The translations under genes and the position numbers were made by a program. Of a DNA stretch of 5,199 bases, positions 1 to 4,669 are shown piece by piece. The notes beneath the pieces were generated by a model. The model was given only the letters and a program-made list of their open reading frames with translations, was not told the origin of the DNA and did not search any database. Numbering within the stretch: position 1 is the first letter of the stretch; each line of letters opens with the position of its first letter. This stretch comes from Pseudomonadota bacterium (GTDB lineage: Bacteria > Pseudomonadota > Gammaproteobacteria > Acidiferrobacterales > UBA6901). Location of the stretch: NCBI GenBank assembly GCA_021785795.1, contig JAJYEK010000213.1, positions 512-5,710 of the forward strand, written 5' to 3'.

Positions 1-405
1 TCACCAAGCGCCCATATCCCGGCATTGTGGGGTCGAAGGCGGCCGCAGCTTACAATGTTCTCATGAGCTGCCATGCGCCATGAGAAGCCCGAACGCCGCT
101 TTGCCGCGCCCAACCACCTCGCCACCACCATCATCGGCCTTTGCAACGGCCGGTGGCGGTTAACACATTTCCGGACAAGCCCTTAACATGCATCGCGTTT
201 TCTTCGTCAGTGGGTCACCACGACTTCGGGCAACGGCCAGCCCGGCGATTTCAACCGTCCTTCCGCGATAGCGATCTGGCGGGACGTGAACTGCCGTTTG
301 CGCACATTCCACTCATAGACCTGACGCGCCACGCTGCCGTGGTGGCTCGCGCCCTCCCGGCTCACCACCCAATGTCCGCCCCCTTCCGCTGATCCGGGGC
401 TCGAG
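1..405. other. Stretch with no recognisable gene
   Basis: I find no convincing gene. The longest minus-strand reading frame (434 to 207, 75 codons) resembles no family I know and has only a weak ribosome-binding site; the plus-strand frame over 141-392 looks like its antisense shadow. There is a small inverted repeat at 60-84 (CTCATG and CATGAG) and a GC-rich segment around 140-165. It may be degenerate flanking sequence of an older element, but I cannot show that. Confidence 0.4.
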
Positions 406-434
406 TTGACGGTAAGGGAAATATGCATTACCAT
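406..434 (+). promoter_or_regulatory. Sigma-70-like promoter for vapB(C)
   Basis: TTGACG at 406-411 matches the -35 consensus at five of six positions. A 17-base spacer leads to TACCAT at 429-434, which matches the -10 consensus at four of six including the key second A and last T. Transcription would start near 441, giving a leader of about 26 bases before the vapB ATG at 468. An ATGCAT palindrome at 423-428 lies between the two boxes and could be part of an autoregulatory operator, since AbrB-type antitoxins usually repress their own promoter; that last point is inference. Confidence 0.55.
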
Positions 435-467
435 ACCCGCATCGTTCAGGCGTTTTGTGAGGACATC

Positions 468-737
468 ATGCTCACACTGACTGTGACGGCCAGAGGACAG
501 GTGACCCTAAGAAAGGAGGTGTTACAACACCTCGGTATCGGTCCAGGGGAAAAGATCGAATTGGATTTGCTGCCCGATGGTCGGGGCGTGATAAGGGCGG
601 CCCGGCAGACGGGAACAATGGCCGATTTCATCGGGTTGCTTGCGGGCCGAACAAATAAGGTCGCCACCCTCGAGGAAATGGCCGCGGCGGCCGCCGAGGG
701 TTGGGCAGGCAAAGAAAAAGAGCCCACCGAGCGCTGA
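468..737 (+). CDS. vapB: AbrB/SpoVT-fold antitoxin, VapB type
   Basis: An 89-residue antitoxin predicted to bind and neutralise the PIN toxin encoded downstream and to bind its own promoter. Residues 1-48 have the swapped-hairpin AbrB/MazE/SpoVT pattern (TVTARGQVTLRKEVLQHLGI, then GEKIEL and a strand ending in RGVIRAAR). Residues 50-89 are the acidic/Ala-rich tail typical of the toxin-wrapping segment (MADFIGLLAGR, then LEEMAAAAAEGWAG). I chose ATG 468 over the in-frame ATG 423 because the AbrB fold begins there, AGGA lies four bases upstream, and 423 would fall upstream of the predicted transcription start. It is unusual that vapC does not overlap or closely follow the stop: 183 bases intervene. 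The symbol is by family and pairing; the exact subfamily is unknown. Confidence 0.82.
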   Translation: MLTLTVTARGQVTLRKEVLQHLGIGPGEKIELDLLPDGRGVIRAARQTGTMADFIGLLAGRTNKVATLEEMAAAAAEGWAGKEKEPTER

Positions 738-745
738 GCGACGCT

Positions 746-806
746 TTGCCGTCAAGGACGGCTCCGCCGTCGGGTAATTTTCCCGAACGGGACTGTTTGA
801 CGGCGA
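746..806 (+). repeat. Branched inverted repeat in the vapB-vapC gap
   Basis: GCCGTCAA at 748-755 is perfectly complementary to TTGACGGC at 797-804, extendable by a T.G and a T-A pair to 746/806. Inside it are a six-pair hairpin GACGGC-TCC-GCCGTC (757-771) and mutually exclusive small hairpins: CGGG 771-774 with CCCG 782-785, or TCCCG 781-785 with CGGGA 788-792. As RNA this folds into a closed stem carrying two arms. It begins eight bases after the vapB stop. It could be a REP-like palindromic unit, a small non-autonomous insertion, or an mRNA-stability or attenuation element; the sequence does not decide between these. Confidence 0.6.
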
Positions 807-877
807 TCGCGACGGTTTCGTCGGTTTGGATAAGCGCGATGCGGCGCGGGTTATGCGCACGCGCGTCAATTCGGCGC

Positions 878-911
878 AAGCGCTCCTGCGATCAGGGTCT
901 CAGCGCTTTTT
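878..911 (+). terminator. Terminator-like hairpin just before vapC
   Basis: AAGCGCT (878-884) pairs with AGCGCTT (902-908), and the loop holds a second stem CCTG-CGAT-CAGG (885-896). The 3' arm runs into five T residues (907-911), the layout of an intrinsic terminator. It ends nine bases before the vapC ATG. If it works, most vapB transcripts would stop before vapC, lowering toxin relative to antitoxin; alternatively the stem could occlude the vapC start. The T-tract is short and the stem has a five-base bulge, so efficiency is uncertain. Confidence 0.5.
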
Positions 912-920
912 GAGAACGTT

Positions 921-1316
921 ATGGAAGTCGCCATCGACACCAATGTGCTTGTGCGCGCTGCAGTGTGTGATGACCAGGCGCAAGCCCGTATCGCCGCGCA
1001 GGTCTTGAGTGCGGCGGAACTGGTCGCGATCCCGCTTCCCTGCCTGTGCGAATTCGTGTGGGTGCTACTTCGGGTTTACCGTTTCCAGCCAGAGGATGTC
1101 GCGGTCGCGATCCGTGCCCTTCTCGGTGCCGCCAATGTCAAAGTCAACCGCCCGGCCGTGGACGCGGGTCTGGCGATGCTTGAGGCGGGCGGGGATTTTG
1201 CGGATGGTGTCATTGCCTATGAAGGGCGATGGCTTGGCGCCGACACCTTTGTTTCCTTCGATAAGAGGGCGGTCGCGCTCCTTACGACGCAGGGATTTTC
1301 CGCCCGCCTTTTGTGA
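921..1316 (+). CDS. vapC: PIN-domain ribonuclease toxin, VapC type
   Basis: A 131-residue PIN-domain protein, a full-length VapC. VapC toxins are Mg2+-dependent endoribonucleases that cut tRNA or rRNA and are held inactive by VapB. The acidic active-site set is present: Asp6 in IDTNVLVRA, Glu44 in CEFVWVL, Asp92/Asp95 in GGDFADGVIA, and Asp114 in VSFDKRAV. The C-terminal LL followed by stop is usual for the family, so no truncation is seen. ATG 921 gives the standard N-terminus (short strand, then DTN); the ribosome-binding site GAGA nine bases upstream is weak. The frame stays open upstream of the ATG without another good start. The stop codon at 1314-1316 abuts the broken end of darG on the other strand, with no spacer and no terminator of its own. 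The RNA target cannot be inferred. Confidence 0.85.
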   Translation: MEVAIDTNVLVRAAVCDDQAQARIAAQVLSAAELVAIPLPCLCEFVWVLLRVYRFQPEDVAVAIRALLGAANVKVNRPAVDAGLAMLEAGGDFADGVIAYEGRWLGADTFVSFDKRAVALLTTQGFSARLL

Positions 1317-1600
1317 AATGTCCTTGATGCGGCTCTTGCCACGCCAGTGCCACTTGGTGGGGAAGCTGACGATGAAGCGTGGCGGCACGAGCTTGCGATC
1401 TGGCCCGTCTCATAGATAAACATACGGCCCGGCGGCACGGCTTCGCGTTGGCAGGCGGCCGCGTAAGCCTTGAAGTTTTCGGGGAAAGCGTTCTTGAACC
1501 GCAAGGCGATACCGCGCCCCATCACGCCAACGCAGTTGACGGTGTGGACCAGCGCGTCAGCCTCACATTCGAGGATGTCGCCCGAGATGTACTCAAGCAT
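1317..1600 (-). pseudogene. darG: darG antitoxin remnant (macrodomain N-terminus)
   Basis: DarG is the antitoxin of DarTG: its macrodomain removes ADP-ribose from thymidine in DNA and its C-terminal half binds DarT. From ATG 1600, with AGAGGA upstream, 67 codons read the macrodomain start: GDIL at residues 7-10, and TVNCVGVMGRGIA with Asn22 in the ADP-ribose pocket, ending in YETGQ near 1400. Reading then jumps frame between 1399 and 1385 (apparent one-base deletion) to PPRFIVSFPTKWHWRGKSR and IKDI, the next conserved block. Similarity stops at 1317, immediately beside the vapC stop, so the rest of the macrodomain and the whole DarT-binding half are missing. It follows the darT stop codon by 18 bases, the usual darT-darG order. 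It cannot make a functional antitoxin. Identification is from remembered family sequences but is well supported by motif order. Confidence 0.85.
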
Positions 1601-1618
1601 GGCTACGTTCCTCTGATT

Positions 1619-1677
1619 TTAGTAACACCAGTCGGCGCGGACTTCGACCGTCGGCCGACGCCTATGCGACGCATAGG
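1619..1677 (-). pseudogene. darT: darT 3'-terminal fragment, cut off by the IS607 element
   Basis: Read on the minus strand from 1675 this encodes YASHRRRPTVEVRADWCY followed by TAA (1621-1619). The ending R-P-x-V-E-V-R-x-D-W-x-Y-stop is the characteristic DarT C-terminus, and it stands 18 bases before the darG start. The remainder of darT lies 2.4 kb to the right, at 4072-4669. Joining Thr (ACC, using a GG crossover) to Tyr restores the frame, and the spacing from VVN to RRP is the length I expect for the family. This fragment is the left flank of the insertion. Confidence 0.85.
1661..1677. repeat. 17-bp perfect palindrome at the insertion point
   Basis: CCTATGCG-A-CGCATAGG has eight-base arms around one central base. 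Its last two bases (1676-1677) are the GG at which the IS607 element appears to have joined. In the reconstructed empty site it lies within the darT coding sequence. Confidence 0.85.
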
Positions 1678-1736
1678 GTTCACAACTGTTGCCATGAACA
1701 GGGAACTTTATAGAGATCCATGTTGTCCTATTGTCC
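1678..1736 (+). promoter_or_regulatory. Left end of the element with tnpA leader and repeats
   Basis: This 59-base non-coding left end should hold TnpA binding sites and the tnpA promoter. Visible elements are CAACTGTTG (1683-1691, a 4-1-4 palindrome) and a direct repeat TTGTCC at 1723-1728 and 1731-1736, eight bases apart and ending at the start codon. TCCATG also recurs at 1717-1722 and 1734-1739. A weak promoter could be TTGCCA (1689-1694) with TATAGA (1709-1714, short 14-base spacing) or TAGAGA (1711-1716, 16 bases). No Shine-Dalgarno sequence precedes the tnpA ATG. TnpA bound to the repeats could repress its own expression; that is inference. Confidence 0.45.
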
Positions 1737-2327
1737 ATGAGACTAAGCGCATGGGCAAAGACACAGGGTGTGACCTATCGCACCGCATGGGAATGGTTTA
1801 AGAACGGGACCATGCCGGTGCCCGCGCACCAGTTATCGACGGGCACCATTCTGGTAGACGTGCCAGAGACGCCCACTGGCAGAACGGTGGTGTATGCGCG
1901 GGTCTCCAGCCATGACCAGAAAGCGAACCTGGATGGACAGGTGGCCCGTTGTGTGACTTTCGCCAACGGGCGAGGTCTGGCGGTGAGCGAGACCGTCACC
2001 GAAGTAGGTTCCGGCATGAACGGACATCGGAAGAAATTGCTGCGCCTGCTGGGCGACAGCACGGTGGAACACATCGTCGTGGAGCACCACGACCGACTCA
2101 TGCGCTTCGGTGCCGAATATGTTGAGGCGGCTCTGGCCGGACGTGGCGGAAAACTGCTGGTAGTGGATGAGTCCGAACTCAAGGACGATCTGGTGCAAGA
2201 TATGATCTCAGTGCTGACCTCATTCTGCGCCCGCTTATATGGTCGCCGGTCTGCGAAACATCGTGCACAAAAGGCAATAGCGGTCATGGCGGCAGGCGGC
2301 ATGGACCCCGTCACGGGGGTGGAATGA
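1737..2327 (+). CDS. tnpA: IS607-family serine recombinase (TnpA)
   Basis: A 196-residue serine transposase that catalyses excision and integration through a covalent phosphoserine-DNA intermediate. Residues 1-40 form the N-terminal MerR-like helix-turn-helix that binds the element ends (MRLSAWAKTQGVTYRTAWEW, then PVPAHQ and TGTILV). The resolvase catalytic domain follows: YARVSSHDQ with nucleophile Ser57 and Arg55, GSGMNGHRKKLLRLL, the EHHDRLMRFG segment with conserved arginines, and the C-terminal helix DLVQDMISVLTSFCARLYGR. The N-terminal placement of the DNA-binding domain and the length are typical of IS607 TnpA. I start at ATG 1737 rather than the in-frame TTG at 1731 because family members begin directly with M-x-L-S-x-W-A. 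Its stop overlaps the tnpB start (ATGA, 2324-2327), implying translational coupling. No frameshift or missing catalytic residue is seen. Confidence 0.93.
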   Translation: MRLSAWAKTQGVTYRTAWEWFKNGTMPVPAHQLSTGTILVDVPETPTGRTVVYARVSSHDQKANLDGQVARCVTFANGRGLAVSETVTEVGSGMNGHRKKLLRLLGDSTVEHIVVEHHDRLMRFGAEYVEAALAGRGGKLLVVDESELKDDLVQDMISVLTSFCARLYGRRSAKHRAQKAIAVMAAGGMDPVTGVE

Positions 2328-3973
2328 TCACGCTACATACTCGCATTACGCGTATTAAGCCGGAACAGGATGCGGCGTTATCCACCTATGCGGAGCGGTT
2401 CAACCAGGTTGCGCATCATCTGGCTGCGGATATGGCCACAGGGCAGCGCACGGGAGCCTCATTCAAAAACGCCTATCTTCGTCGGTTCGATATAACCGCC
2501 AGACAATTCAATGCCGTGCGTCAGTATGTAGAAGGTCTGGCGACCAATCGGGTGGAGAACCTCAAAAACCAGGAAAACACCCTGACTGGTAAAATTGTGG
2601 CCACGCAAAAACTCCTGCAGAAAATCGAAAAGCAGATTACCAAAGCTCGGAAAGCCGGTGAATCTCCAGAAAACACTCAGCGTCTCGAAAATCGTCTGCA
2701 CCAAAAGAAACGGAAGATGGGCAACCTGCTGGAACGGCAATCCAAAGTGATCAAAGAGATGCGTCGACCCTTCGCTTCCGGGATATGTTTTGGCGGAGGG
2801 TCGCTGTTTTGCAAGCAATACCATCTGGAGGAAAACGGTTACAAGGACCATGCGGAATGGTTGTCCGACTGGAAGAGTGCGCGTGTCAGTCAATTCATGG
2901 TCTTGGGATCAAGGGACGAGACCAGTGGCTGTCAGGGTTGTGTGGCCCGCATTCAAGAAGATGGCGCCTTTTTGCTGGATTTGCGCTTACCTGGAGAAGA
3001 GGGTGAGCGTGTCAGCATCGGACCGCTGCGCTTTCCCTATCAGCAAGAAAAATTGCGCTCGGCCATCATGGCTCATGCGGAGTTATCCAAGAAAACATTG
3101 CCTAAAAAGACCTTTACCTCAAAGAATGGAAAGTCCTATTCGCGCATTGTCTATCCAGACCCTCTAAGCGCGTTATCCTGGCGCTTCCAGCGGGACAGGA
3201 AGGGTTGGCGGGCGCTGGTGAGTTTCGATGAGCCGCAAGTGGCCGTGACGACCAACGCAAAAACGGGCGTACTGGCCGTGGACCTGAATGTGGATCATCT
3301 GGCCTGGGCGGAACTGGACCGGTTCGGCAATCCGGTGTCAACGGGAAGCATTCCCTGCGTCACTTACGGAAAGACGACGGAGCAGGCGGCAGCCGTCATC
3401 GAATCTGCCGCCATTGCACTGTCGAATCGTGCAAAGCGGACCGGCAAGTCGCTGGTTCTGGAGAATCTGGATTTTTCTAAAAAGAAAGGGCAACTCACCG
3501 AAGTAGACGGCGTGCGGTATGCGCGGATGTTGTCCAGTCTGTCTTACAGAAAGATTCACAATGCCATCCGTGTTCGTGCCGTCAAGGATGGGGTAGCGGT
3601 CAAAATGGTGAACCCGGCCTATACATCGGTATTGGGCCGTTTGCATTGGGCAGATCGCTATGGCTTAACGGTCCACGAAGGGGCGGCAGTAGCGATTGGC
3701 CGTAGAGAATTGCGTTTGCGGGAAGTCCCGGCGCATCGTGTGGTGCATGGAGAGAACGTCTTCAAGGCACCGGACGGTAGGAATGGTCATGTCACCCTGG
3801 CCGCACCCGTGCGGAAGCGGTCCAGGCATGTATGGTCGTACCTTAGCCAGGTCAACCGTAAACTCAAAGCGGCGCTTGCAGCGCAGCGCGAGGCGAGAAA
3901 ACTCGACCCTCCCGGGCACGCGGTATCGGACGCAAGGAAGATATCAAACGCCCCGGTTGTGGCGGTGGCTTAG
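2324..3973 (+). CDS. tnpB: TnpB-related RuvC-like protein, probable RNA-guided nuclease
   Basis: A 549-residue protein, longer than the roughly 400 residues of well-studied TnpB. Residues 1-65 are a conserved N-terminal block. About 68-146 are Lys/Glu-rich and strongly helical, probably a coiled-coil hairpin. A block HLEENGY...W...GSRDETSGCQGC (167-206) marks the TnpB-related subgroup annotated as an IS200/IS605 accessory protein. The RuvC fold starts near 315: RuvC-I VLAVDLNVDHLAWAEL (Asp320), RuvC-II LVLENLDF (Glu380), and the RuvC-III position GLTVHEGAAVAIGRR (His451, Glu452). Canonical TnpB has Asp-x-Asn-Ala-Ala there and a CxxC...CxxC zinc ribbon before it; here His replaces Asp and there are no cysteine pairs between RuvC-II and RuvC-III. 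A GGGGGTGG stretch precedes the ATG, which overlaps the tnpA stop. By analogy it would work with an RNA from the right end; whether it cleaves DNA is unproven. Confidence 0.88.
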   Translation: MITLHTRITRIKPEQDAALSTYAERFNQVAHHLAADMATGQRTGASFKNAYLRRFDITARQFNAVRQYVEGLATNRVENLKNQENTLTGKIVATQKLLQKIEKQITKARKAGESPENTQRLENRLHQKKRKMGNLLERQSKVIKEMRRPFASGICFGGGSLFCKQYHLEENGYKDHAEWLSDWKSARVSQFMVLGSRDETSGCQGCVARIQEDGAFLLDLRLPGEEGERVSIGPLRFPYQQEKLRSAIMAHAELSKKTLPKKTFTSKNGKSYSRIVYPDPLSALSWRFQRDRKGWRALVSFDEPQVAVTTNAKTGVLAVDLNVDHLAWAELDRFGNPVSTGSIPCVTYGKTTEQAAAVIESAAIALSNRAKRTGKSLVLENLDFSKKKGQLTEVDGVRYARMLSSLSYRKIHNAIRVRAVKDGVAVKMVNPAYTSVLGRLHWADRYGLTVHEGAAVAIGRRELRLREVPAHRVVHGENVFKAPDGRNGHVTLAAPVRKRSRHVWSYLSQVNRKLKAALAAQREARKLDPPGHAVSDARKISNAPVVAVA

Positions 3974-4071
3974 GTCGCCCTTTGTGCTTGCCGGTGGGAT
4001 CCCGGCACGCGAATCGTCACCAGTATCGTTCGGGTTGGCGTCTTGGAATAAAATTCCTTGGTTTTAGGAAC
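3974..4071 (+). ncRNA. Right end; putative omega-RNA 3' scaffold
   Basis: In TnpB systems the guide RNA scaffold covers the 3' end of tnpB and the right end, and the guide is the host sequence just past the end. This 98-base non-coding end is structured: TGCCGG (3989-3994) pairs with CCGGCA (4002-4007), and two overlapping, mutually exclusive hairpins lie at 4045-4070. If the analogy holds, the guide starts at or just after the GG (4072-4073) and reads TATTGACCACATGGTCGTGG from 4074, antisense to darT. The true 5' end probably lies within tnpB and cannot be placed from sequence. There is no oligo-T tract, so this is not an obvious intrinsic terminator. The region should also contain the TnpA sites of the right end. 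Confidence 0.45.
4045..4070 (+). repeat. Two alternative hairpins at the right terminus
   Basis: GGAAT (4045-4049), loop AAA, ATTCC (4053-4057) forms a five-pair hairpin. TTCCT (4054-4058) can instead pair with AGGAA (4066-4070) around TGGTTTT. They share 4054-4057, so only one can form at a time. They end one base before the terminal C and the GG crossover. Confidence 0.6.
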
Positions 4072-4669
4072 GGTATTGACCACATGGTCGTGGACAAGCG
4101 GCCTGCGGAACGCCGATGCGCTCGACCAGGCGCCACGGAAAGCGGTGCTCCAGCAGGAACGCCGCCTGCTTTGCCTTCCCTGTGTGCCCGCCAGTCGCGG
4201 GCCTGCACGGCCGCCCCATTGATCTCGCCCAGACACACGCAAGATTGTTGCGGTCCTCGAAAAAATACGAGCCTGTATTCGAGGGCGTGAACGCTCAGCG
4301 CGGGATGGGCATTGACCCATGCAACGACGGTGCGCAGATCGGTCTCGAAGTGCAGAATTGGCGCCTGCCCGCCATGATAGCTCAGCTGCGAGGATTGCAT
4401 TGGTTGATAAGGTAGGACGTCACGGAGAGCGCGGGCAAAAATAAAACGGTACGAAGTTGCCCAGGCGCAGATCGGGATGGCTGCTCAGGCGTAGCTCATT
4501 CAGGCGCCGCTGTTTGATACCGCCCATGCCGATGGTCCTGCCCGCAGGCGCGCGCCAAACAACTCCCGCATCGCACTAAAACAGCCATCATCCACGATGG
4601 ATGGGTAAACGATCTACGTGGGCGATATGTATATATCTTTGGCTGCGGCGGCACGAGCACGGCATTCAT
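4072..4669 (-). pseudogene. darT: darT toxin pseudogene, 5' part
   Basis: DarT ADP-ribosylates thymidine in single-stranded DNA using NAD+. Reading leftward from ATG 4669 and switching frames recovers most of the protein in order: MNAVLVPPQPKIY, HIAHVDRLP, SIVDDGC, then CDAGVVWRAPAGRTIGMGG and IKQRRLNELRLSSHP, NFVPFYFCPRS, YLINQCNP, LSYHGGQAPILHFETDLRTV, AFTPSNTGSYFFEDRNNLA, LGEINGAAVQARDW, KQAAFLLEHRFPW and RLVERIGV, ending PLVHDHVVNT at the element. I count about nine one- or two-base frame changes (for example an extra base at 4630 and at 4602), plus two Trp codons turned into stops (TAG near 4577, TGA near 4291). The conserved QAEFL block reads QAAFL (codon 4162-4160), losing what I recall as the catalytic Glu. 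The start overlaps the upstream gene's stop (ATGA, 4666-4669). The toxin is certainly dead; the identity is strong because the C-terminus and darG follow. Confidence 0.87.

Larger units (their letters stand above)
1676..4073 (+). mobile_element. Complete IS607-family element (tnpA + tnpB) inside darT
   Basis: The element carries a serine recombinase TnpA and a TnpB-related protein in the IS607 order. Ends are deduced from the interrupted host gene: removing 1678-4073 joins the GG at 1676-1677 to TATTGACC at 4074, restoring the darT frame and C-terminus. IS607-family elements cross over at GG, leave GG at both ends and make no longer target duplication, which is what is seen. Inside the GGs the ends share a 4-bp inverted match, GTTC (1678-1681) and GAAC (4068-4071). 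Both genes are uninterrupted and the ends are present, so the copy may still be mobile. An alternative left boundary one base to the right (GGG at 1676-1678) would put darT out of frame, so I prefer 1676-1677. Confidence 0.88.

Noticed and set aside
207..434. Minus-strand 75-codon frame upstream of vapB
   Set aside because: No recognisable motif, weak ribosome-binding site, and it overlaps the predicted vapBC promoter; not called as a gene.
701..913. Plus-strand frame filling the vapB-vapC gap
   Set aside because: It starts inside vapB, has no known motif, and covers the inverted repeats; composition looks non-coding.
1065..1388. Minus-strand 107-codon frame as a gene of its own
   Set aside because: Its first part is the frameshifted continuation of darG (PPRFIVSFPTKWHWRGKSR); the rest is antisense to vapC.
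1775..2314. Long minus-strand frame opposite tnpA
   Set aside because: Antisense shadow of a well-conserved serine recombinase; no motif of its own.
2786..2943. Zinc site in TnpB from Cys155, Cys163, Cys203 and Cys206
   Set aside because: Spacing is irregular and lies before the RuvC domain, not at the TnpB zinc-ribbon position; not enough to call.
3970..4400. Two overlapping minus-strand frames as separate proteins
   Set aside because: Both are pieces of frameshifted darT and both read into the right end of the element; neither is a whole protein.
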